Shown here: piece by piece, positions 49,651 to 57,563 of the stretch
How the letters are laid out: every line of letters begins with the position of its first letter
Numbering within the stretch: position 1 is the stretch's first letter
From: Clostridia bacterium
GTDB taxonomy: Bacteria; Bacillota; Clostridia; Lachnospirales; Lachnospiraceae
Direction of reading: 5' to 3'
Assembly (NCBI GenBank): GCA_910574475.1
Contig: CAJTAT010000004.1
Span: 248,001-312,000, forward strand
DNA: 64,000 bases
Program-made: the position numbers and the translations under genes
Notes under the pieces: generated by a model
Databases searched by the model: none
What the model saw: only the letters and a program-made list of their open reading frames with translations
What the model was told of the DNA's origin: nothing

Positions 49651-50643
49651 ATGGCAGGCACAGATATTGGAATTGACTTAGGTACCGCGAGCATATTAGT
49701 GTTTATAAATGGAAAAGGCGTCGTTCTGAAAGAGCCGTCCGTTGTGGCATTTGATAGAGATACAAATAAGATTCGTGCAATCGGTGAGGAGGCCCGCCTG
49801 ATGCTGGGAAGAACTCCGGGCAACATCGTTGCAGTAAGGCCTCTTCGTCAGGGTGTTATCTCTGATTATACTGTCACAGAGAAGATGCTGAAATATTTTA
49901 TTCAGAAAGCTATGGGCAAAAAGACCTTTCGGAAGCCTAGGATTGCTGTCTGTGTGCCCAGCGGCGTCACAGAGGTGGAGAAAAAGGCTGTAGAGGACGC
50001 TACGTATCAGGCAGGAGCCAGAGAAGTTTTAATTATTGAAGAGCCTATTGCGGCAGCCATTGGAGCAGGAATTGATATTTCAAGACCCTGCGGAAATATG
50101 ATTGTAGATATTGGAGGCGGTACAAGTGATATCGCTGTCATTTCCCTGGGAGGTACTGTAGTCAGCACATCTGTCAAAGTAGCTGGGGATGATTTTGACG
50201 AGGCAATTGTGCGTTATATGCGTAAAAAACATAATCTTCTCATAGGTGAGCGGACTGCAGAGGATATTAAGATTAAAGTGGGAACATGTTACCCTCGGGC
50301 AGAAGTGGATCGAATGAATGTGAGAGGCCGGAATCTGGTTACAGGTCTTCCCAAGACAGTAGAAGTGACTTCTGAGGACACAGAAGAGGCTTTAAAAGAG
50401 ACTACCATGCAGATTGTTGAGGCAGTCCATAGTGTGCTTGAAAAGACCCCACCTGAACTGGCGGCAGATATTGCAGATCGGGGAATTGTACTTACAGGAG
50501 GCGGTGCTCTTCTGCGTGGCCTGGAAGAACTTCTGGAAGAGAAGACAGGCATCAATACTATGACTGCAGAGGATTCTATGAAATGTGTAGCGATAGGAAC
50601 TGGCAAATTTGTGGAATTTATGGCAGGAAAAAGAGACGAGTAG
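49651..50643 (+). CDS. mreB: Rod shape-determining protein MreB/Mbl
   Basis: A 330-residue bacterial actin. Phosphate-1 motif GIDLGTASILVFINGKG, phosphate-2 motif MIVDIGGGTSDIAVISLGG and the adenosine motif IVLTGGGALLRGLEELL are all intact. It forms membrane-bound filaments guiding lateral cell-wall synthesis. It is not followed by mreC/mreD, so this may be an mbl-type paralogue. A strong terminator follows 8 bp after the stop. Confidence 0.95.
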   Translation: MAGTDIGIDLGTASILVFINGKGVVLKEPSVVAFDRDTNKIRAIGEEARLMLGRTPGNIVAVRPLRQGVISDYTVTEKMLKYFIQKAMGKKTFRKPRIAVCVPSGVTEVEKKAVEDATYQAGAREVLIIEEPIAAAIGAGIDISRPCGNMIVDIGGGTSDIAVISLGGTVVSTSVKVAGDDFDEAIVRYMRKKHNLLIGERTAEDIKIKVGTCYPRAEVDRMNVRGRNLVTGLPKTVEVTSEDTEEALKETTMQIVEAVHSVLEKTPPELAADIADRGIVLTGGGALLRGLEELLEEKTGINTMTAEDSMKCVAIGTGKFVEFMAGKRDE

Positions 50644-50650
50644 ATGAGAG

Positions 50651-50690
50651 GGGCATGACGGATAGATGTAGTCCGTCGTGCCCGTTTTTC
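50651..50690 (+). terminator. Terminator of mreB
   Basis: GGGCATGACGGA (50651-50662) pairs with TCCGTCGTGCCC (50672-50683), followed by GTTTTT. recD2 starts only 26 bp later, so its transcription requires read-through or a promoter overlapping mreB. Confidence 0.88.
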
Positions 50691-50715
50691 TCTTGCGGAG
50701 GCGGCACAGATTTTT

Positions 50716-52965
50716 ATGAAGCTGGAAGGCTATGTAGAACATATCATATATCGAAATACAGAGAATGGCTATTCTGTTCTGAATGTAATATCTGAAGATC
50801 AGGAAATCACAGCAGTAGGAGTGTTCCACTATGTGGACGAAGGAGAATTCTTAGAGCTAGAAGGCTCCTATACAGAGCATCCTCTGTATGGAGAACAATT
50901 TTCTGTGGAGCAATTTGAAGTGAAAGCCCCAAAAGATATACTAGCCATAGAACGTTATCTGGGCAGTGGAGCTATCAAAGGTATAGGAGCAGCACTGGCA
51001 GCCAGGATAGTACGGCGTTTTGGCAAGGATACCTTTGAGATCATGGAGCGGGAACCGGAGCGCCTCTCAGAGATTAAAGGAATCAGCGAGCGCAAAGCCC
51101 AGGAAATTGCGGAACAGATGGAGGACAAACGTGATCTGCGGGAAGCTATGATTTTCCTGCAGGATTATGGAATCTCTGTGAATTTGTCTGTAAAAATTTA
51201 CCAGCAGTATAGACAGGAAATTTATCATATTATAAAAGAGAATCCTTATCGCCTCGCAGATGATATTACGGGGATTGGCTTTCGAACAGCAGATGAGATT
51301 GCCAAAAAGGTGGGGATTCGGGAAGATTCGGATTTTCGAATTCGAAGCGGGATACTTTATGTTTTACTGCAAGCAAGTGCAGAGGGCCATACCTGCCTTC
51401 CTATGGAGCTCTTGTTGGATCGAACAGTAGAATTGTTGGGTGTCTTACATGAACCTGTAGAAAAACATTTAATGGATCTGGGAATTGACCGAAAAGTGGT
51501 TCAAAAGGTGATTCCAGGGCTGAATGGAGAAGAGACACGTTTTGTATATGCGGCTACTTATTACTATGCAGAACTCGGCGTGGCAGCTATGCTCTGCCAG
51601 CTTAATCTTTTGATAGATACCATGGAATCAGAAGTTCATACAAAATTACATAGAATCGAGAAGCAATTGTCTCTGGAGCTGGACGAGTATCAGAGAGAAG
51701 CCGTAGTGGCAGCAGTGAGAAATGGACTATTGATCCTGACTGGAGGTCCTGGGACGGGAAAGACGACAACCATTAACGCAATCATTCATTATTTTGAGGA
51801 AGAGGGATTAGAAATTCTTTTGGCAGCTCCTACAGGCAGGGCGGCTAAGCGTATGACAGAAGCAACTGGCTGTGAGTCCCGCACTATTCATCGGATGTTA
51901 GAATTGTCAGGAGGCCCCGAAAATCTTTCCGGCCGCGCAACCTTTGCCAGAAATGAAGACAACCCTCTGGAAGCAGATGTGATTATCATAGATGAGACAT
52001 CCATGGTAGACATTCACTTGATACAAGCACTGTTGAAGGCAATTGTGCCTGGGACTCGTTTGATTTTGGTAGGGGATGTGAACCAGCTTCCCAGTGTGGG
52101 GCCAGGCAGTGTGCTACAGGATATCATAGAATCGGAAGCCTTTCCAGTTGTGCGGCTTACAAAGATTTTCAGACAGGCTGCAGAGAGTGATATTATTGTA
52201 AATGCACATAAGATTCACCGGGGGGAACAGGTGACGCTGGACAATAAAAGCCGTGACTTTTTCTTTCTCCAAAGGCAGGATCCCAATATCATTCTGAGAG
52301 TTGTGCTGGCTCTTGTCCAGGAGAAGATGCCCAAATATGTGAATGCTGAAATTTCAGATATACAAGTGCTTACACCTATGCGGAAGGGTGTTTTAGGCGT
52401 GGAGAATTTAAATCAGATCCTGCAGCGCTATCTAAATCCTCCTTCAAAAGATAAGGAGGAGACGGAACACCACGGCCAGAATATTTTGCGAACGGGTGAC
52501 AAGGTCATGCAGATTCGTAACAACTATCAATTGGAGTGGGAGGTACGCAACCGATTCGGCATTGCAGTAGATCGGGGAGTTGGTGTCTTTAACGGAGATA
52601 TGGGGATCATCCGCTCTATCAATACATTTGCGGAAGAATTGACAGTAGAATTTGACGAGGGACGCATGGTGTCCTATCCTTTTAAACAGTTGGAAGAACT
52701 GGAACTGGCCTACGCCATTACAGTGCACAAATCTCAGGGGAGTGAATACCCGGCAGTCGTGATCCCACTGCTCTCGGGCCCTAAGCCGCTGATGAATCGA
52801 AATCTTTTGTACACAGCCGTTACCCGCGCCCGTTCCTGTGTAACTTTAGTAGGAAGCCCCCAGGCTTTCCAAATGATGGTGGAGAATGAGACAGAACAAA
52901 AACGATATACAGGTCTTTCCGAGACTATTAAATCTTATCTATCCTCGCAGATGCCCGATCTGTGA
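50716..52965 (+). CDS. recD2: RecD-like DNA helicase RecD2
   Basis: A 749-residue superfamily 1B 5'-3' helicase. An N-terminal OB-like region and helix-hairpin-helix segments (about 1-190, with GIGFRTADEIAKKVG) are followed by the motor with Walker A TGGPGTGKTTT (about 343-352), DETSMVD (motif II), VGDVNQLPSVGPGSVL (motif III) and TVHKSQGSEYPAVV (motif V region). RecD2 acts in genome maintenance without RecB/RecC. Its last 80 bp overlap comF in another frame. Confidence 0.96.
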   Translation: MKLEGYVEHIIYRNTENGYSVLNVISEDQEITAVGVFHYVDEGEFLELEGSYTEHPLYGEQFSVEQFEVKAPKDILAIERYLGSGAIKGIGAALAARIVRRFGKDTFEIMEREPERLSEIKGISERKAQEIAEQMEDKRDLREAMIFLQDYGISVNLSVKIYQQYRQEIYHIIKENPYRLADDITGIGFRTADEIAKKVGIREDSDFRIRSGILYVLLQASAEGHTCLPMELLLDRTVELLGVLHEPVEKHLMDLGIDRKVVQKVIPGLNGEETRFVYAATYYYAELGVAAMLCQLNLLIDTMESEVHTKLHRIEKQLSLELDEYQREAVVAAVRNGLLILTGGPGTGKTTTINAIIHYFEEEGLEILLAAPTGRAAKRMTEATGCESRTIHRMLELSGGPENLSGRATFARNEDNPLEADVIIIDETSMVDIHLIQALLKAIVPGTRLILVGDVNQLPSVGPGSVLQDIIESEAFPVVRLTKIFRQAAESDIIVNAHKIHRGEQVTLDNKSRDFFFLQRQDPNIILRVVLALVQEKMPKYVNAEISDIQVLTPMRKGVLGVENLNQILQRYLNPPSKDKEETEHHGQNILRTGDKVMQIRNNYQLEWEVRNRFGIAVDRGVGVFNGDMGIIRSINTFAEELTVEFDEGRMVSYPFKQLEELELAYAITVHKSQGSEYPAVVIPLLSGPKPLMNRNLLYTAVTRARSCVTLVGSPQAFQMMVENETEQKRYTGLSETIKSYLSSQMPDL

Positions 52966-53620
52966 TGAGGTAGTGGGAACTTATGGAAAATTAATTTGTG
53001 ATGACTGTAAAAAGAGATTGCGTCCGGTGAGAGAGCCTCTATGTAAAAAGTGTGGGAAGTCACTGTCAAAAGAAGAGGCGGAATATTGCCCGGATTGCAG
53101 CAAGAAAACTCACCTTTATACAAGGGGAAGAGCGGCGCTTGAATACGATACATTTATGCGAAAATCCATAGGCCGGTTTAAATATCAAAATCGTAGAGAA
53201 TATGCTGACTTTTATGTACAGGAATTGCTGTGTACCTGCAAATCAGCTATTTTAGACTGGAATCCTGACGCAATCATTCCTATTCCTTTACATAGAAGCC
53301 GAAGAAGGAAGCGTGGGTTCAACCAAGCAGAGCTTGTAGCCAGGGGAATTGGGAAAAAGCTTGGAATTTCGGTATATACGGATTTCCTTGTCCGTACAAA
53401 GCGAACAAAGCCCCAGAAGGAATTAACCGACCGGGAGCGGAGGAGTAATTTGAAAAATGCTTTTCAAGTCAGGAAAAATGATGTAAGATTAAAAAGGGTT
53501 ATTTTGGTTGATGATATTTATACCACAGGAAGTACCATTGATGCAGCAGCAGGGATTCTTCTGGAAAATGGTGTAGAAAATGTGTATTTTTTGAGCATTT
53601 GTATTGGAAGAGGTTATTAA
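52886..53620 (+). CDS. comF: ComF-family phosphoribosyltransferase-like protein
   Basis: A 244-residue protein. An N-terminal zinc-ribbon with CPIC...CDDC and CKKC...CPDC pairs (about 23-80) precedes a phosphoribosyltransferase domain with IPIPLHRSRRRKRGFNQAELVARGI and the PRPP motif VILVDDIYTTGSTIDAA (about 206-222). ComF proteins are needed for DNA uptake in competent Firmicutes. The first zinc-binding Cys lies before the recD2 stop, so the 80-bp overlap with recD2 is genuine. Confidence 0.92.
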   Translation: MRQNKNDIQVFPRLLNLIYPRRCPICDEVVGTYGKLICDDCKKRLRPVREPLCKKCGKSLSKEEAEYCPDCSKKTHLYTRGRAALEYDTFMRKSIGRFKYQNRREYADFYVQELLCTCKSAILDWNPDAIIPIPLHRSRRRKRGFNQAELVARGIGKKLGISVYTDFLVRTKRTKPQKELTDRERRSNLKNAFQVRKNDVRLKRVILVDDIYTTGSTIDAAAGILLENGVENVYFLSICIGRGY

Positions 53621-53632
53621 ATGTGGTATAAT
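53604..53632 (+). promoter_or_regulatory. Promoter at the end of comF
   Basis: TTGGAA (53604-53609), a 17-bp spacer and TATAAT (53627-53632). It would start transcription about 20 bp before the next gene and serve the membrane-protein/cdaA operon. Confidence 0.65.
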
Positions 53633-53654
53633 TTAAAGTTAAGTGGGGTGGCAT

Positions 53655-54110
53655 ATGTTAAACGAAGAAAAAATTAAGCTTATGACAAAGGCTGCATCCT
53701 TTGAAGCTGGAGAAGGGAAAAAGGCGCTTGCAATCAATAGATATTTTCGAGGAGACTATATTAGCATTCATTTGCTTGCTGCCTGGGTATCCTATACGAT
53801 AACCTTTTGCCTGGGTGTAGCAGTCTGGGGCTTTTACAATATGGATGACTTCATGGATAATATTTACAAAATGGATTTACCGGCTTTGGGCAAGGATGTT
53901 GCCTCCCTTTATTTGGGACTGTTGGTAGCTTATCTTATTATTAATTATGTGATATTCCATATCCGCTATCGACAGAACAGAAAAAAGCTGGCCGCATACC
54001 ATCATATTCTGAAAAAGATTTCTCATATTTATCAGACGGAATCTAAGAATGGGAATGGCGGTATTACTTCAGGAGGAACGAAAAGAGATGACGACTTTAC
54101 TGGAATTTAG
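53655..54110 (+). CDS. Uncharacterised two-helix membrane protein
   Basis: About 151 residues from ATG 53655; a GTG at 53643 is an alternative. Two hydrophobic segments (around LAAWVSYTITFCLGVAVW and LYLGLLVAYLIINYVIF) are separated by an acidic loop, with basic cytoplasmic ends and a long C-terminal helix. It overlaps the next gene by 23 bp and precedes cdaA, so it may belong to the cyclic-di-AMP operon. No family recognised. Confidence 0.7.
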   Translation: MLNEEKIKLMTKAASFEAGEGKKALAINRYFRGDYISIHLLAAWVSYTITFCLGVAVWGFYNMDDFMDNIYKMDLPALGKDVASLYLGLLVAYLIINYVIFHIRYRQNRKKLAAYHHILKKISHIYQTESKNGNGGITSGGTKRDDDFTGI

Positions 54111-55077
54111 GGAGAAGATAAAAATATTTCTGGGGAAGTATGATATCTATTTGTTTCCCTTATTGAAATTTACGTTGGCGCTTGTAGCCTTTATGATGAT
54201 TAATGAGAACATTGGCTTTATGACCAGCTTAAAGAATCCGGCCATTGCTTTAATTCTGGCGCTGATGTGTTCTTTCTTGCCGGTGAATACTATTGCAGCA
54301 TTTGGAGCTGTTTTGATTCTGGCTCACGCTTACGCTTTATCTCTTGAGGTGTTTGCCGTTGCTGCGGCAATGATTCTGGTGATATTCTCCATGTTTTTTC
54401 GGATGGCGCCTCAATATGGATACTTGTTGGTTTTGACACCTATCGCATTTGCTCTGAAGGTACCTTATATTTTACCTCTGGCTATGGGACTGTTGGGCAC
54501 TCCACTGGCGGCGATTCCTTTGGGATGTGGAATCATTGTTCACTATTTGATTTATTATATGAAAATGAATACAACCATGCTAAGCGGCACAGAAAGTGAA
54601 GATATGAAGCAGAAGCTGATGTATCTCATAGATAATGTTATCAGAAATAAAGAAATGCTTTTAATGGTGGTAGCTTTTGCATTGACAGTTCTTGTTGTCT
54701 ATGTGATTCGGAGAATGTCTATTGACTATTCCTGGACCATAGCCATTAGTGTGGGAGCTGTGGTAAATCTGGTGGTATTGCTCACAGGAAGTATGTTTAT
54801 GGATGTTTCCCTTAAGATTTTTTCTGTATTTATGGGAAATATTATATCTGCATTAATAGCTGTGGTACTACAATTTACTATTTTTAGCTTGGATTATTCG
54901 CGAACAGAGTATGTTCAATTCGAAGATGATGAATACTATTATTATGTAAAGGCAGTTCCTAAGATTACGATTGTTGTACCTGAGAAGACGGTGAAGAAGA
55001 TCAGTACGCAGAAAAAAGCGGGAACTGGAAAGAAAAAAAGCAGTATAAGTAAGAGGGCGACAGGCCGTCTGCGTTAA
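54088..55077 (+). CDS. Uncharacterised multipass membrane protein
   Basis: About 329 residues from ATG 54088 (AGGAGG upstream). There are roughly eight to nine hydrophobic helices (for example ALVAFMMINENIGFMTSL, LILALMCSFLPVNTIAAFGAVLIL), then a cytoplasmic acidic tyrosine cluster (DDEYYYYVKAVPKITIVVPEKTVKKIS) and a lysine/serine-rich tail of about 30 residues. It lies just before cdaA. Related proteins are seen in Lachnospiraceae but no function is known to me. Confidence 0.7.
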   Translation: MTTLLEFREKIKIFLGKYDIYLFPLLKFTLALVAFMMINENIGFMTSLKNPAIALILALMCSFLPVNTIAAFGAVLILAHAYALSLEVFAVAAAMILVIFSMFFRMAPQYGYLLVLTPIAFALKVPYILPLAMGLLGTPLAAIPLGCGIIVHYLIYYMKMNTTMLSGTESEDMKQKLMYLIDNVIRNKEMLLMVVAFALTVLVVYVIRRMSIDYSWTIAISVGAVVNLVVLLTGSMFMDVSLKIFSVFMGNIISALIAVVLQFTIFSLDYSRTEYVQFEDDEYYYYVKAVPKITIVVPEKTVKKISTQKKAGTGKKKSSISKRATGRLR

Positions 55078-55108
55078 TTAATAAAATTTAGAAAAAGGAA
55101 GTGACAAC

Positions 55109-55993
55109 ATGCAGGATTCGCTGATGGAATTCATCAATAAATATCTGACGCTGGATTCATTGAAGATTCAGCGAACAGACATCGTAGAAGTGCTCATTTT
55201 GTCATTTCTGATCTATCAGGTTATGGTATGGATCAAAAAGACGAGAGCCTGGTCAGTTATGAAAGGGTTTGCACTCCTTCTCGTCTTTATCTTCCTTGCT
55301 TGGAGCTTCCGGTTGAATACGATTCTCTGGCTGGCTAAAAATGTGTTCAGCCTGGGAATTACTGCATTGATTATTGTATTTCAGCCAGAATTGCGCAAGG
55401 CTCTGGAACAGCTGGGGCAGAAGAATGTCTTACATTCAGTCTTTGATTTTGACAGTTCTAAGGAGGATGGAGCCAGATTTAGCGATAAGACGGTAAACGA
55501 ACTGGTTAAGGCCGTCTTTGAGATGGCAAAGGTTAAGACGGGAGCCTTGATTGTAATTGAGAAAAATACGCCGCTGAATGAGTTTGAGAGGACAGGGATC
55601 ACGCTGGATTCTGTGCTCAGCAGTCAGCTTTTGATTAATATATTTGAGCATAATACACCTTTACATGATGGGGCAGTCATCGTGCGGGAGAACCGTATTG
55701 TGTCAGCAACCTGCTACCTTCCTCTCTCAGACAATTTGTTTCTGAGCAAAGAGCTGGGTACACGTCACAGGGCGGCAGTAGGGATTAGCGAGGTGACAGA
55801 TTCCCTGACCATTGTGGTATCAGAGGAGACAGGAGCTGTATCCACAGCCATAGAGGGTAAGCTTCGTCGTAATTTAACACAGGATGAACTGCGTAGCCAG
55901 TTGGTTATCGCGCAGAATAAGTCACAGGATACAAGAAAGTTTAAGCTATGGAAAGGACGGGTGAAGAAGCGTGAAAAAGGTGCTGACAAATAA
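55109..55993 (+). CDS. cdaA: Diadenylate cyclase CdaA
   Basis: A 294-residue protein. Three N-terminal membrane helices (about 22-90) precede the DAC domain (about 100-265) with the catalytic NTPLHDGAVIV (DGA near 184) and GTRHRAAVG (RHR near 217) motifs. It makes cyclic di-AMP from two ATP at the membrane, controlling potassium and osmolyte balance. It overlaps the YbbR-protein gene by 23 bp. glmM, often next in line, is absent here. Confidence 0.97.
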   Translation: MQDSLMEFINKYLTLDSLKIQRTDIVEVLILSFLIYQVMVWIKKTRAWSVMKGFALLLVFIFLAWSFRLNTILWLAKNVFSLGITALIIVFQPELRKALEQLGQKNVLHSVFDFDSSKEDGARFSDKTVNELVKAVFEMAKVKTGALIVIEKNTPLNEFERTGITLDSVLSSQLLINIFEHNTPLHDGAVIVRENRIVSATCYLPLSDNLFLSKELGTRHRAAVGISEVTDSLTIVVSEETGAVSTAIEGKLRRNLTQDELRSQLVIAQNKSQDTRKFKLWKGRVKKREKGADK

Positions 55994-57269
55994 TCTGGGC
56001 CTGAAGCTTCTTTCAGTGATTTCTGCAATTATGCTTTGGCTGATTGTAGTGAATATTGACGATCCAGTGATCTCCCAGGACTTTACAGGTATTCGTGTCA
56101 CTATGCTTAACGAAGATGCTGTCATAAGCCAGGATAAGGTATACAGGATTGAAAACGACAGCGATATTATCAGTGTCCGTGTGTCGGCAAAGCGCTCTGT
56201 ACTGAGCAAGCTGACCAGTGAGGATTTCACGGCGACAGCTGATTTGCAAAAAAATATTAAACTTGGCAATCTGGTGGGTATTGATGTAACCTGCAGCAAT
56301 AGAAATATAAAGACTACAGATATCACAAAGAGCCGGGAAAATGTAGTTATCAGTATTGAGGATGCAGCAAGTGAACAGTTCAATGTAGTGGTGACACAGT
56401 CGGGTACAGAAGGCAGCGGCTATGTGGTGGGAACGGCGGTTCCAGAAAAGAGTCTCATAGAGATTAGCGGTCCGGCTTCCGTGGTTGCCAGAATCCGGCG
56501 GGTAGTAGCAGAGATCAATGTCACAGGCTTCACCTTTGACAGGACACAAAAATGCCAGTTGAAAGTGCTGGACAGTGAAGATGTTCCGGTAGATACAACT
56601 TATCTCGAGTATTATGGAAAGACAGATGGGATGAATGTAAACGTCACCATGCTAAAGACCAAAACGGTCAAATTAAAAGTGGGATATACAGGGACACCCC
56701 ATGCTGATTACACGTTCAACGGAATCTTTTATAAGCCTGAGACAGTAGAGATTGCCGGGGATATAGAAGATATTGCAGGAATCAGTGAGATTGTGATTCC
56801 TGATGAGGCGGTGAATATTGATGGGATAACGGAGAATCTTCAGTTAGATTTGGATATTACAGATTACTTGCCGGCAGGTATCCGCCTTGCAAAATCCGCA
56901 GATGCCTCTGTGGCAGTAGTTGTAGAATTGGAGAAAAAAGAGGGCAGACCCATCAAAATTCCTGTATCTGACATAGAGTTTCAGAATATACCAAGAGGAT
57001 TGGAGATTGACTTCGATGAATTGGAGGAGATTGAACTTGTAGTAATGGGGAGCAAGGAAGAGCTTGACAATCTAGATATGAACGAGATTATTGTCACTCT
57101 TGATCTGGATGAATATTCTAAAGCAGGAACTTATACAAAAAAATTGGATGTGACACTCCCAGATGAGCTTCGACTTATGGAGGATGCAGAGGCAGAGTTT
57201 AAGCTGGTGAAGGCTAACCAGACATCCACGGGGAATACAAATAATAACAATACGAATAACAGTAATTAA
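55971..57269 (+). CDS. cdaR: YbbR-domain protein (CdaR-like regulator of CdaA)
   Basis: A 432-residue protein. An N-terminal membrane anchor (about 8-28, NLGLKLLSVISAIMLWLIVVN) is followed by four YbbR beta-domains outside the membrane (for example GSGYVVGTAVPEKSLIEISGPASVVARI), and an Asn-rich C-terminus. CdaR binds and modulates CdaA. Gene order and the 23-bp overlap with cdaA support a conserved complex. Confidence 0.92.
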   Translation: MKKVLTNNLGLKLLSVISAIMLWLIVVNIDDPVISQDFTGIRVTMLNEDAVISQDKVYRIENDSDIISVRVSAKRSVLSKLTSEDFTATADLQKNIKLGNLVGIDVTCSNRNIKTTDITKSRENVVISIEDAASEQFNVVVTQSGTEGSGYVVGTAVPEKSLIEISGPASVVARIRRVVAEINVTGFTFDRTQKCQLKVLDSEDVPVDTTYLEYYGKTDGMNVNVTMLKTKTVKLKVGYTGTPHADYTFNGIFYKPETVEIAGDIEDIAGISEIVIPDEAVNIDGITENLQLDLDITDYLPAGIRLAKSADASVAVVVELEKKEGRPIKIPVSDIEFQNIPRGLEIDFDELEEIELVVMGSKEELDNLDMNEIIVTLDLDEYSKAGTYTKKLDVTLPDELRLMEDAEAEFKLVKANQTSTGNTNNNNTNNSN

Positions 57270-57299
57270 GAGACAGAATAATCAAAGGGGGTTTTACGT

Positions 57300-57563
57300 A
57301 TGGTAAGTCAGAAGGTAGTCATTCAAAATCCAACAGGGCTGCACTTAAGGCCGGCGGGAATTTTGTGCAAGACAGCAATGCAGTTCAAGGCGCTGATCAC
57401 CTTTACTTTTGACAATACGACGGCTAATGCGAAGAGCGTTTTAAGTGTTCTTGGAGCCTGTGTCAAATCAGGTGATGAGATTGAAATTATCTGCGAAGGC
57501 GTGGACGAACAGGCGGCATTGACAGCTATGGTGGAAGCTGTGGAGAGTGGCCTTGGTGAATAA
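57300..57563 (+). CDS. HPr-family phosphocarrier protein
   Basis: An 87-residue protein. The phosphorylated His15 region GLHLRPAGILCKTA and the regulatory Ser region NAKSVLSVLGACVKSGDEIEI are present, so it may be phosphorylated on both sites by EI and HPr kinase. It could be the general HPr or a paralogue; no ptsI is adjacent. It is placed 30 bp after cdaR with a GGGGG site, and its end overlaps the DUF2142 gene. Confidence 0.92.
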   Translation: MVSQKVVIQNPTGLHLRPAGILCKTAMQFKALITFTFDNTTANAKSVLSVLGACVKSGDEIEIICEGVDEQAALTAMVEAVESGLGE

